A stretch of DNA of 64,000 nt from Rhodocyclaceae bacterium (GTDB taxonomy: Bacteria; Pseudomonadota; Gammaproteobacteria; Burkholderiales; Rhodocyclaceae). Positions within the stretch are counted from its first letter, which is position 1. Each line of letters opens with the position of its first letter. The stretch lies in contig JALNXH010000002.1 of NCBI GenBank assembly GCA_023230455.1, positions 213,502 through 277,501 on the forward strand, read 5' to 3'. The translations under genes and the position numbers were made by a program. Below the pieces are notes generated by a model. That model had not been told where the DNA came from. It saw only the letters and a list, made by a program, of their open reading frames with translations, and ran no database searches. Below, piece by piece: positions 51,519 through 59,854 of this stretch.

Positions 51519-51553
51519 CAGCACTTCGACAGGTACAGCCCGAACGGTGAGCG
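51519..51553. repeat. Remnant of a widespread dispersed intergenic repeat
   Basis: The string GCACTTCGACAGGTACAGCC, followed by CGAACGGTGAGCG, matches the well-known CTTCGACAGGCTCAGCCCGAACGG element of many environmental bacterial genomes, with a small change. It lies between the GGDEF-EAL gene and the TetR gene. The call is by memory of the motif and is not a search result. Confidence 0.55.
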
Positions 51554-51665
51554 GGCCGGTCAGCGGTCGCCAAAATAATTCGCCGTGCGCTGGGTTCTCA
51601 TCTACTGTGGAAAGGGATGCGGCGCGCTCGGCGTGCCGGCATTCCCCCAACAGGAAGGCGAGCCC

Positions 51666-52262
51666 ATGAAAAAGAAAAGCAATGGCCGGGGCATGCAGGG
51701 GAGCCGTCGACAGGAAATTCTGCGGATCGGGGCCGGCCTGTTCCGCGAGAAGGGTTTCGACGCCACCACCATCCGCGACATCACCGCCGCGGTCGGGATC
51801 GGCTCAGGCTCGACGTTCTGCCATTTCCGCAGCAAGCGCGACATCCTCGACGAGGTGGCCCGGCACGGCATGGATCTCGTCCTGGCGGAAGCCGAAGCGG
51901 TCGTCCGGCGCGCACTGGCGCCGGCGGAGCAGTTGCGGACGCTGATCCAGAGGCATATGACGCTGCTCCACGATCCGTCAAGCCGCGATTTCGTCGTCGT
52001 ATTGCTTTTCGAGCAGCGGGCCTTGTCAGCGGCGGCGAAGGCGCAACTGGCCGCGTCGATGGCGCGCTACGAGGCGCTCTGGGAGGATTGCCTGCGGCGT
52101 CTGAACCTTTCGCAGAAGGGCCGCGCGGATGTGCCCGTGCATAGACTGCTCTTCGGTGCGCTCAACTGGACTGCGCATTGGCTCAGGCCCGTCGCCGATC
52201 CGTCGCCGCAAGTCCTGGCCGACGAGGTTGCCGGCCTGTTGCTGAACGGGATACCGGGTTAG
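51666..52262 (+). CDS. TetR/AcrR family transcriptional regulator
   Basis: A 198-residue regulator. The N-terminal HTH (RQEILRIGAGLFREKGFDATTIRDITAAVGIGSGSTFCHFRSKRDIL, about 13-60) is a clear TetR match. The C-terminal ligand domain (about 65-198) is generic. The ATG at 51666 has an AGGAAGG site. Its stop overlaps the end of the convergent AEC transporter gene by 4 bases. The target genes are unknown. Confidence 0.9.
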   Translation: MKKKSNGRGMQGSRRQEILRIGAGLFREKGFDATTIRDITAAVGIGSGSTFCHFRSKRDILDEVARHGMDLVLAEAEAVVRRALAPAEQLRTLIQRHMTLLHDPSSRDFVVVLLFEQRALSAAAKAQLAASMARYEALWEDCLRRLNLSQKGRADVPVHRLLFGALNWTAHWLRPVADPSPQVLADEVAGLLLNGIPG

Positions 52263-53137
52263 AGCGCGATGCTCAGCGCGATCGGCAGGGTGACCACCGA
52301 GATCAGGTTGCCGATCAGGACGATGGCGGCGACCTTGTCCGGTTCCTGGTGGTAGCGTTCGGCGAAGACGTAGTTCACCACCGCCGGAGGCAGGGCACCG
52401 TAGATCAGGAACAGGGCGCTTTGTTTGGGCGTGAGACCGAGCAGCGGCGTTACTGCCCAGGCGATCAGCATGCCGGCCACCGGCCGGGCGACGGCGCCGA
52501 GCAGGCCATGGCGCCAGTGGACGAGGCCGGAGTCGGTCATGCGCACGCCGAGGGCGAACAGGGCGAGCGGAATCGAGATGTCGGCCACCATCTTGATGGC
52601 GATGGCCAGCGGCGGCCAGAGCTGGACCTGGGCCTCGCCGACCGCGAAGCCGGCGGCCGCGGCCAGCACCGCCGGGTTGCGCCAGACGTTGAGCACGCTG
52701 GTCTTGTGGTCGAGCAGCCAGATGCCGAGCGAGAAATGCAGTCCGGTGGACACCACGAAGAGGATGATCGCCCAGGGCAGCACTTCGTTGCCGAAGGCCA
52801 GCACCGCCAGCGGTACGCCGAGGTTCACGCTGTTGTTGAACATCATCGGCGGCGCCAGCGTTAGCGCGCGCTGGCCGCTGATACGCGCCAGCGCCCAACC
52901 GGCGGCGCCGGAGCCGAGCACCATCAGCACCATGCCGAGAGCCAGCCCGCTGTAGCTGGTCAGATCGTAGGAGCGGCCGGAGAGTCCGGAAAAGATCAGT
53001 GCCGGGATGAACACGTCCATGTTCAGCCGGTTGGCCACGCTCATGTCCGAGGCATGGCGGCGGCCGTAGGCGTAGCCGAGGCCGACCAGAGCGAACATCG
53101 GGAACAGGATCGAGACGATCCGCAGTGCGAGGTCCAT
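52259..53137 (-). CDS. AEC (auxin efflux carrier) family transporter
   Basis: A 292-residue membrane protein with about ten helices. The typical features are NMDVFIPALIFSGL, the central PPMMFNNSVNLGVPLAVLAFG block (family hallmark N and G/P residues) and the C-terminal YGALPPAVVNYVFAERY. Bacterial members export or exchange organic acids such as malate. The substrate is not assigned. The start at 53135-53137 (MDLALRIV) fits the first helix, and it lies 7 bases after the hslU stop on the same strand. Confidence 0.88.
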   Translation of the reverse strand: MDLALRIVSILFPMFALVGLGYAYGRRHASDMSVANRLNMDVFIPALIFSGLSGRSYDLTSYSGLALGMVLMVLGSGAAGWALARISGQRALTLAPPMMFNNSVNLGVPLAVLAFGNEVLPWAIILFVVSTGLHFSLGIWLLDHKTSVLNVWRNPAVLAAAAGFAVGEAQVQLWPPLAIAIKMVADISIPLALFALGVRMTDSGLVHWRHGLLGAVARPVAGMLIAWAVTPLLGLTPKQSALFLIYGALPPAVVNYVFAERYHQEPDKVAAIVLIGNLISVVTLPIALSIAL

Positions 53138-53144
53138 GGGAGGG

Positions 53145-54479
53145 TTACAGCACGTAGCGCGAGAGGCCTTCGTCCTTCGCCAGCGCACCGAGGCGGGCGT
53201 CGACATAGGCGCCGTCGATGGTGATCTTTTCCGTGCCCGGACGGCTGGCGTTGAAGGAAACCTCCTCCAGCAGTTTTTCCAGCACCGTGTGCAGGCGCCT
53301 GGCGCCGATGTTCTCGGTCTTTTCGTTCACCTGGAAGGCGATCTGCGCCAGACGCTGGATGCCCGCGTCAGTGAATTCGAGCGTCACATCCTCGGTCGCC
53401 AGCAACGCCTGATATTGGCGCGTCAGGCAGGCATCGGTCTGGGTCAGGATGCACTGGAAGTCGTTCACCGACAGCGAATCGAGCTCGACGCGGATCGGAA
53501 AGCGGCCTTGCAGTTCGGGAATCAGGTCCGAGGGTTTGGAGAGATGGAAGGCGCCGCTGGCGATGAACAGGATGTGGTCGGTCTTGATCATGCCGTACTT
53601 GGTGGACACGGTGGTGCCTTCCACCAGCGGCAGCAGGTCGCGCTGTACGCCCTGACGCGAGACGTCGGCGCCGTGCATGTCGGAACGCGAGGCGATCTTG
53701 TCGATTTCGTCGAGGAAGACGATGCCGTTCTGCTCGACATTGCGCAGCGCTTCGGCCTTGACTTCCTCGTCGTTGATGAAACGCGCGGCTTCCTCGTCGG
53801 CGAGCAGCTTCATCGCCTCGCGGATCTTCAGCTTGCGCAGCTTCCTGCGCCCGGCGCCCATGTTCTGGAACATGCCCTGGATCTGCGAGGTCAGGTCTTC
53901 CATGCCGGGCGGGGCGAGGATTTCCATCTGCGGCGAGGCGGCGGCGACTTCGATTTCGATCTCCTTGTCGTCGAGTTCGCCTTCGCGCAGCTTCTTGCGG
54001 AATTTCTGCCGCGTCGGATTGTCTTCGGTCGGCGCTGGCGTTTCGTCGAAGCCGACCGAGCGGGCCGGCGGCAGCAGGGCGTCGAGCACACGATCCTCGG
54101 CGGCGTCGAGGGCGCGGCTGCGCACGCCGCGCATCGCGACCTCGCGGGCGTCCTTGAGCGCGGCTTCGACCAGATCGCGGATGATGGTGTCTACGTCGCG
54201 GCCGACGTAACCGACCTCGGTGAATTTGGTGGCCTCGACCTTGATGAACGGGGCGTTGGCCAGCCGTGCCAGACGCCGTGCGATCTCGGTCTTGCCGACG
54301 CCGGTGGGGCCGATCATCAGGATGTTCTTCGGTGTGATTTCCTGGCGCAGCGGCTCGGCCACCTGGGCGCGCCGCCAGCGGTTGCGCAGGGCGATGGCGA
54401 CGGCCTTCTTGGCGGCGGCCTGGCCGACGATGTGCTTGTCGAGTTCGGAGACGATTTCAGGGGGTGTCATGGAGGACAT
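53145..54479 (-). CDS. hslU: ATP-dependent protease ATPase subunit HslU
   Basis: A 444-residue AAA+ unfoldase that feeds substrates to the HslV peptidase. Walker A (GPTGVGKTEIARRLA, about 57-71), Walker B (IVFLDEIDKIA, near 250) and sensor blocks are intact. The I-domain is inserted between them, and the C-terminus ends LSRYVL, which docks in HslV. The ATG at 54477-54479 has AAAGG upstream. It follows hslV across a 92-base hairpin-bearing gap. Confidence 0.97.
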   Translation of the reverse strand: MSSMTPPEIVSELDKHIVGQAAAKKAVAIALRNRWRRAQVAEPLRQEITPKNILMIGPTGVGKTEIARRLARLANAPFIKVEATKFTEVGYVGRDVDTIIRDLVEAALKDAREVAMRGVRSRALDAAEDRVLDALLPPARSVGFDETPAPTEDNPTRQKFRKKLREGELDDKEIEIEVAAASPQMEILAPPGMEDLTSQIQGMFQNMGAGRRKLRKLKIREAMKLLADEEAARFINDEEVKAEALRNVEQNGIVFLDEIDKIASRSDMHGADVSRQGVQRDLLPLVEGTTVSTKYGMIKTDHILFIASGAFHLSKPSDLIPELQGRFPIRVELDSLSVNDFQCILTQTDACLTRQYQALLATEDVTLEFTDAGIQRLAQIAFQVNEKTENIGARRLHTVLEKLLEEVSFNASRPGTEKITIDGAYVDARLGALAKDEGLSRYVL

Positions 54480-54490
54480 AAGTACCTTTC

Positions 54491-54567
54491 ACCACGGGGG
54501 ACACGGGGAGCACGGGGGAAAGTCAAACGGGACGTGTATCTCCCGTGCTCCTCGTGTCCCCCGTGGT
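54491..54567. repeat. 26-bp-arm inverted repeat between hslV and hslU
   Basis: The arms are 54491-54516 and 54542-54567, with one mismatch in 26 and a loop of 25 bases. On the mRNA the stem ends just before the hslU ribosome site. The sequence (ACCACGGGGGACACGGGG) resembles the dispersed CACGGGGG repeats common in betaproteobacteria. It may lower hslU expression relative to hslV or stabilise the message. Confidence 0.9.
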
Positions 54568-54571
54568 TAAT

Positions 54572-55108
54572 TCATTCCAGGGTTTCGACGATGTGGTTCT
54601 GGTTGGTGTAGATGCACAGGTCGCCGGCGATTTGGAGCGACTTCTTGATGATCTCGGCCGGCGCCAGCTCGGTGTTTTCCAGCAGGGCGCGGGCTGCCGA
54701 CTGGGCGTAAGCGCCACCGCTGCCAATGGCGACGATGCCCTGCTCGGGCTCCAGCACGTCGCCGTTACCGGTGATGACCAGCGAGTTTTCCCGGTCGGCG
54801 ACGGCGAGCATGGCTTCCAGCCGGCGCAGCATGCGGTCGGTGCGCCAGTCTTTGGCGAGTTCCACGGCGCTGCGGAGCAGATTGCCCTGATGTTTTTCCA
54901 GCTTAGCTTCGAAGCGTTCGAATAGCGTAAACGCGTCGGCGGTGCCGCCGGCAAAACCGGCCAGCACCTTGTCGCTGTAAAGCCGACGCACCTTGCGTGC
55001 GGTGGCCTTGATGACGATGTTGCCGAGGGTGACCTGGCCGTCGCCGCCTAAGGCGACGCGGTTACCGCGCCGCACCGAGAGGATGGTGGTGCCGTGATAT
55101 TGCTCCAT
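54572..55108 (-). CDS. hslV: ATP-dependent protease subunit HslV
   Basis: A 178-residue threonine peptidase of the proteasome beta fold. MEQYHGTTILSVRRG at the start implies processing before the first Thr (residue 7), the nucleophile. The catalytic lysine (ATARKVRRL) and GGDGQVTLG are also present. It partners HslU in two-ring complexes. It is encoded right after the ABC permease gene with 9 bases between. Confidence 0.96.
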   Translation of the reverse strand: MEQYHGTTILSVRRGNRVALGGDGQVTLGNIVIKATARKVRRLYSDKVLAGFAGGTADAFTLFERFEAKLEKHQGNLLRSAVELAKDWRTDRMLRRLEAMLAVADRENSLVITGNGDVLEPEQGIVAIGSGGAYAQSAARALLENTELAPAEIIKKSLQIAGDLCIYTNQNHIVETLE

Positions 55109-55117
55109 GGTGTGTCT

Positions 55118-55894
55118 CTACGCTGCCGGGGCCTTGGATTCTACCTGTTGGCCGTCTTGCAGCCCGAGCAGGGCCAGCAGGCACAGGGTGGTGGCGATCG
55201 CCGGGCCGGCCGGCAGGTCCCACAGTGCGGAGGCGCCGAGGCCGAGTGCATAGCCGGCGCCGCCGACGGCATAGCCGAACGTCTGGCCGCGTTTCCCGGC
55301 CAGACGTCTGCTTGCCAGCGCCGGTGCGATCAGGCTGGCAAACACCAGGAAGACGCCGACGAGTTGTACCGACACCGTTACCGCCAGGGCGAACAGCAGG
55401 TAGAAGCCGGCATCGCCGAGGCGCCACCGTTGCGACCAGCCCGCCAACAGCAGCGCGTAGAGCAGCGCCGGGATCAGCAGTTGCTGCGGCCCGACCCAGA
55501 GGATCTGCCCAGCCAGTAGGTCGCGCAGGTGGTCGCCGCCGCGGGGATCGTGGGCCAGCAGCAGGATGCCGGCGCAGGCGGCGAAGACGAACAGCAGCCC
55601 GATCAACGCTTCCTGGATAGGCGGCCAACGCTTTCCCGACCAGGTCAGCAGCAGCGCGGCGAGGCAGGCGGCTGCGGCTGCGGCCAGCTGCGGCACCGGC
55701 CCGGCGGCTTCCTCGCCGCCCCATTGCAAAAGGTGGGCGGCCGTGACGCCGAGACCGGCTACCTGGGCGATGGCGAGGTCGATGAAAATGATGCCGCGCG
55801 CCAGCACTTCGCGGCCGAGGGGAACGTGGGTGGACAGCACCAGCAGTCCGGCAAGAAAGGGGATCAGCAGCAGGCTCCAGTCGATCGCACTCAT
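55118..55894 (-). CDS. znuB: Zinc/manganese-type ABC transporter permease (ABC-3 family)
   Basis: A 258-residue membrane protein with about eight helices, typical of the ABC-3 permeases (LIFIDLAIAQVAGLG-type block, here IIFIDLAIAQVAGLGV, and the C-terminal VGVFLVFASLIAPALA). It works with the binding protein encoded immediately upstream, with which it overlaps by 4 bases. No ATPase gene is next to it in this window. The start at 55892-55894 (MSAIDWSLL) is chosen; a longer frame lies inside the binding-protein gene. Confidence 0.87.
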   Translation of the reverse strand: MSAIDWSLLLIPFLAGLLVLSTHVPLGREVLARGIIFIDLAIAQVAGLGVTAAHLLQWGGEEAAGPVPQLAAAAAACLAALLLTWSGKRWPPIQEALIGLLFVFAACAGILLLAHDPRGGDHLRDLLAGQILWVGPQQLLIPALLYALLLAGWSQRWRLGDAGFYLLFALAVTVSVQLVGVFLVFASLIAPALASRRLAGKRGQTFGYAVGGAGYALGLGASALWDLPAGPAIATTLCLLALLGLQDGQQVESKAPAA

Positions 55895-56787
55895 TTGATC
55901 GCCGCCTTGAGTCGGGCCACGGTGTCGTCGAAGAGACCGAACAGGTCTTTCGCCCCGTCGCTGCCGCCGACGGTGAATGGCAGCACCACCTGCGGCACGT
56001 GCGCCTGCTGGGCGTACCAGTCGGCGGCACGCGCGGCATTGTAAGCGGCGCGAATCACGGCCTTGGGCGGTTGTGCAGCGAGCCGGGCGGTCAGTTCGCC
56101 GAGATAGGCCAGCGAGGGTTCGACGCCCGGCTTGGGTTCGAGCGTGGCCACTTCCTTCAAGCCCAGCCAGTCGTAGAGATAGGGCCAGGCCTTGTGCTGG
56201 CTGACCACCGGCTGGCCGCGCAGCGGTGCGGCGGCGGCTTCCCAGCGGGCGAGGGCCGCGCGCCATTTTTCCGCGAAGGCTTTGTAGCCGGCGGCATAGG
56301 CCGCCGCGTTGGCTGCGTCGAGGTCGCCCAGGCGCGTAGCCAGTGCCTCGCCGACCTTGAGGATGTTGCGCGGATCGGTCTGGATATGCGGATTGCCGGC
56401 GGCATGGACGTCACCATCGGCGCGGTCGACGCGGGCGGGAATTTCCAGCCTGCGGACATGGCCGGCGGCCTCGAAATAGCCCGGCTGTCCGGGCTGGACC
56501 TTGCCGTTGCCGGATTCGCGCAGGGCCAGCGGCAGCCATCCGACTTCCAATTCGGCGCCGGTGGCGATCACCAGGTCGGCATTGCGCAGGCGGGCGATCA
56601 ACGACGGTTTGGCTTCGACACGATGCGGGTCTTGCAGCGCCTGGGTGGCGGCGAAGACCCGGACCTTGTCGCCGCCTATCTCCCGTACCAGCGCCGCCCA
56701 TTCCGGCACTGTGGCAAAGACATTGAGTGCGGCCTGGGCGGAAAAGGCAACCAGAGGGAGCAGCAGCGAAGCGAGTAGGCGTTTCAT
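55891..56787 (-). CDS. znuA: Metal ABC transporter substrate-binding protein (ZnuA/cluster A-I type)
   Basis: A 298-residue periplasmic binding protein: signal peptide about 1-20, then the metal ligands H55 (DPH), H134 (GNPH) and H198 (SQHKAW), and a fourth Asp near 275 (GSDGAKD). This is the arrangement of cluster A-I zinc or manganese proteins. It has no His-rich acidic loop of the E. coli type. It lies between a porin and the permease, all on one strand. Confidence 0.88.
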   Translation of the reverse strand: MKRLLASLLLPLVAFSAQAALNVFATVPEWAALVREIGGDKVRVFAATQALQDPHRVEAKPSLIARLRNADLVIATGAELEVGWLPLALRESGNGKVQPGQPGYFEAAGHVRRLEIPARVDRADGDVHAAGNPHIQTDPRNILKVGEALATRLGDLDAANAAAYAAGYKAFAEKWRAALARWEAAAAPLRGQPVVSQHKAWPYLYDWLGLKEVATLEPKPGVEPSLAYLGELTARLAAQPPKAVIRAAYNAARAADWYAQQAHVPQVVLPFTVGGSDGAKDLFGLFDDTVARLKAAIK

Positions 56788-56798
56788 GGGGTCTCCAA

Positions 56799-58187
56799 TC
56801 AGTATTTGTGTGCGCCGTGGGCGCCGAGGCTGACGATGTAGTGAAGCCAGAACTGGTCGTCGGGCGAGCCGCCGCGCGCATCGTCCCGGGCGTATTGCAG
56901 TCGTACCAGGGAAAATTCCGACGGCGACCAGTCGGCCATCACCGTGTTGCGGCTCGGGTTGTGGCGACCGAGGATGGGGAAGTCGGCAGGGTTCAGCGGC
57001 GCGCCGAGGTTCACCGTGCCGCGATCCAGCCGGTCGTAGCGGTAGCCGGCGCGCCAGCCCGGCGCGAACTTGTATACGGTTTGCGCGTACCAGCCGGACT
57101 GGGTGCTCTGAAGACTGCCGCTACCGCAAGGGGTGCAGACCACTGTGCCTGACTCGCGACGGGTGAAATACTCGCCCTGCACCTTCAGGTAGCGTTCGCT
57201 GGTGTTGCCGCCGGGCGCCCATTTCCAGACGAAATCCGCGATCCAGGTCTTGCTGCTGCCGGAGAAGGCGTTGGCGGTCGCTGCGCCGCCGGCATCCACA
57301 TCGGCGTAGGCGCGGTCCTTGGGCTTGCTGCCGACGAAGGACAATCCGGTACGCCAGGTGTTTTCGATGCCGACGTCGCCGCCGAGATGGGCAAAGACGC
57401 TGCCGCTCTGGATGCCGTTCCTGTTGTTGTCGGTACTCGGGAAGCTGCCGCCGCGGCCTACTTCGAGGCCGGTTTCAAAAAAGGTGTCGACGGGCGCCAG
57501 CCATTTGAGCTGGACGCCTTCGCCGCGTTGCTGGCCGCCTAAAAAGGCCTTGTAGGCCAGCGGCGCATCCGAGAAATCCCAGGCGTGGGCATGCTGCTCG
57601 TTCAGATAGCCGATGCCGGAAAGGAAGCGCCCGGCCTTGAGGTTCAAGCCGCTGCCGAGACCGAGCGTCTGGATGAAGGCTTCCTCAACCGTCGGCGAGG
57701 CGCCTTCCTCGGGCGGCAGGGCGAGGGTGAGCTGACCGCGGAAGACCTGGTCGACGTTGGCGGCGAACGCCAGTTCCGATTCGCCGAGGCTGAAGCTGCG
57801 CGGCGGCGGCGCCACTTCGCCGTTGGACGGAATGAAGCCGCGGATGGCGTAGGGCCGGCCGTCGGGGTTGTCCTTGAGGTTGGTGTACATCCCGGACAGG
57901 ATCAGCGATATGGCCGGATTGAAGGCCGCTTCGCTGCTGTGCCGCGACGTCGCCGCCGTGATGGCGGCGACGTCGGCCGCAGCGGTTGCGGATTCGGCTT
58001 TTGCGGCAGATGTTTCGGTCTGGGCCAGGCGCTGTTCCAGGGCGCTAATGCGGGATTCGTAGCTCTCGCGCAGACGCTGGATTTCTTCGCGCAGGCTTTT
58101 CAGTGCGTTGTCGCCGGCGGCGTGGCCGGCAATGGGCAGTGTGGCCGCAATCAAGGCGGCCAGGCCCGTGAGTCGGGGATGCGACAT
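56799..58187 (-). CDS. Outer-membrane porin with N-terminal coiled coil
   Basis: A 462-residue protein: signal peptide about 1-23 (GHA), a helical coiled-coil stretch (about 26-75, EEIQRLRESYESRISALEQRLAQ), then a beta-rich barrel (from about 90) with alternating aromatics and a final Tyr. It looks like a trimeric porin with an extension like that of sugar or metal-linked porins. It ends 11 bases before the binding-protein gene, so it may admit the metal or its complex through the outer membrane (inference). Confidence 0.8.
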   Translation of the reverse strand: MSHPRLTGLAALIAATLPIAGHAAGDNALKSLREEIQRLRESYESRISALEQRLAQTETSAAKAESATAAADVAAITAATSRHSSEAAFNPAISLILSGMYTNLKDNPDGRPYAIRGFIPSNGEVAPPPRSFSLGESELAFAANVDQVFRGQLTLALPPEEGASPTVEEAFIQTLGLGSGLNLKAGRFLSGIGYLNEQHAHAWDFSDAPLAYKAFLGGQQRGEGVQLKWLAPVDTFFETGLEVGRGGSFPSTDNNRNGIQSGSVFAHLGGDVGIENTWRTGLSFVGSKPKDRAYADVDAGGAATANAFSGSSKTWIADFVWKWAPGGNTSERYLKVQGEYFTRRESGTVVCTPCGSGSLQSTQSGWYAQTVYKFAPGWRAGYRYDRLDRGTVNLGAPLNPADFPILGRHNPSRNTVMADWSPSEFSLVRLQYARDDARGGSPDDQFWLHYIVSLGAHGAHKY

Positions 58188-58252
58188 CGAGGTTTCTCCA
58201 AAGCAATGGCAGACGCCGTCCGCAATGCGGACGGAACGGGGCTGATGGGGCT

Positions 58253-58588
58253 TTAGAGGAAAATCGGCGGAGCGCGGGCGCGGGCGGAAAGGAGGCGTCG
58301 GCCGGCAAGGGGAAGCGGCTGCTTTGCCTGGCGAACGACGATTTGTGCGTCGATGAACCAGGTGTACGCCGCCATCGGCACCGCACCGCCGAGCGCGGTG
58401 AAGGCGATACAGGTGGTGCAGACGTGGGACAGCGAAAGCGCGGCGTCGTGGCCGCTTTCGTCTTGCTGGAGGCTGCTTTGGGCCGTCGCGCCGGCGTGGC
58501 CGATCATGTGCGCCAGCGCACCCTGCTGGGCTAGGACCAGCAGCAGCGCGGCAATCAGGGCGACGAACGGGCGCGGGAGGCGTTTCAT
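58253..58588 (-). CDS. DUF2946-like small exported protein
   Basis: A 111-residue protein with a signal-like helix (about 8-26, LIAALLLVLAQQGALA), a His-containing segment (HMIGHAG) and a CxxC (LSHVCTTCIAFTAL). This is the arrangement of DUF2946, which is often found near copper or zinc genes. The C-terminal half contains one more hydrophobic helix. The assignment is by pattern only. It precedes the porin by 65 bases and may be a metal-binding helper. Confidence 0.65.
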   Translation of the reverse strand: MKRLPRPFVALIAALLLVLAQQGALAHMIGHAGATAQSSLQQDESGHDAALSLSHVCTTCIAFTALGGAVPMAAYTWFIDAQIVVRQAKQPLPLAGRRLLSARARAPPIFL

Positions 58589-58618
58589 GGGGCGCTCATG
58601 AAACCACAGACGATACCG

Positions 58619-59821
58619 TCAATCAACCTGGATCAGCAATCCTTTGAGATATTCCCCCTCGGGAAAGGCCAGGTCGACCGGGTGATCGGCCGCGCCTTGC
58701 AGGCGGCGCACAATGCGTGCGCTGCGGCCGGCATCCTGCGCGGCGCCGGCGACGATCTTCTGAAACAGATCGATGCCGATGCCGCCCGAGCAGGAGTAGG
58801 TCATTAGCAGGCCGCCCGGCGCCAGCCGTTTAAAACCGTTGAGATTGACATCCTTGTAGGCGCGGGCGGCGGTTTCGGCATGCCTCACGCTGGGGGCGAA
58901 CTTCGGCGGGTCGAGAACGATCAGGTCGAATCGCTCGTCCACATCGCGCAGCCGGCGCAGTTCGTCGAACACGTTGGCGCACACCCAGGATGCGCGATCG
59001 GCCTCCAGCGCCGGATTGAGCGCCAGGTTGGCGGCCGCGGTATCGAGGGCGGGCTGCGAACTGTCCACCGAAACGACCTGAGTCGCGCCGCCGGCCAGCG
59101 CTTGCAGACTGAAACCGCCGGTGTAGCAGAAGCAGTTGAGGACGCGGCGTCCGGCGGCAAGGTGACGCAGCAGCAAGCGGTTGTCGCGCTGGTCGAGGTA
59201 AAAGCCTGTCTTGTGCCCGGCGACGATGTCCACCTCCATGCGCACGCCATTCTCTTCGATGACGATGGGCGCATCGGGCGCCGAACCGTGCAGCCAGCCG
59301 CTGACCGGTTCGAGTCCTTCAAGTTTGCGCACGTCGGCATCGGAGCGCTCGTAGATGCGGGTGCACCCGGTGGCTTTGATCAATGCGCCGACGATGGCGC
59401 GGCGCCACTTGTCGGCCCCGACGCTGGTGAGTTGTACGACCACCGTGTCGTTGTTGTCCGCATCCCGATAACGGTCGGCAATGATTCCGGGCAGACCGTC
59501 GGATTCGGCGTGGATCAGTCGCAGGCCGCCCTGCCCGCTCAGCTCGGGCAGGGCATCGCGGCGCGCAACGGCGGCCGCGATGCGGCGCTTGAAAAAAGCG
59601 TCGTCAATGGTTTCGCCGGGGTCGAAACTCCATATCCGGGCGCGGATCTGCGATTCCGGACTCCAGGCCGCACGGGCCAGCACGATGCCGGTGGCGTCGA
59701 CGATCTCCACGGTGTCGCCGGGGCGGGCGCGTCCATCCTCGGTCTTTATCGAAGCGGCGAAAATCCAGGGGTGGCGTCGCTGTATGGAGCGTTCTTTGCC
59801 GCGTTCGAGGACGAGTTTCAT
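58619..59821 (-). CDS. rlmI: 23S rRNA (cytosine-1962-C5)-methyltransferase RlmI
   Basis: A 400-residue protein: an N-terminal PUA-like domain (LVLERGKERSIQRRHPWIFAASI), then a Rossmann methyltransferase (VLNCFCYTGGFSLQA for SAM, VLDPPKFAPS for catalysis, YSCSGGI for the cysteine). It methylates C1962 in 23S rRNA. It lies 30 bases before the DUF2946-like gene on the same strand, so the metal uptake genes may share its transcript. Confidence 0.93.
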   Translation of the reverse strand: MKLVLERGKERSIQRRHPWIFAASIKTEDGRARPGDTVEIVDATGIVLARAAWSPESQIRARIWSFDPGETIDDAFFKRRIAAAVARRDALPELSGQGGLRLIHAESDGLPGIIADRYRDADNNDTVVVQLTSVGADKWRRAIVGALIKATGCTRIYERSDADVRKLEGLEPVSGWLHGSAPDAPIVIEENGVRMEVDIVAGHKTGFYLDQRDNRLLLRHLAAGRRVLNCFCYTGGFSLQALAGGATQVVSVDSSQPALDTAAANLALNPALEADRASWVCANVFDELRRLRDVDERFDLIVLDPPKFAPSVRHAETAARAYKDVNLNGFKRLAPGGLLMTYSCSGGIGIDLFQKIVAGAAQDAGRSARIVRRLQGAADHPVDLAFPEGEYLKGLLIQVD

Positions 59822-59854
59822 GCGATGGAGGCAAGGGCGTGCCGCGTCGTGCGC

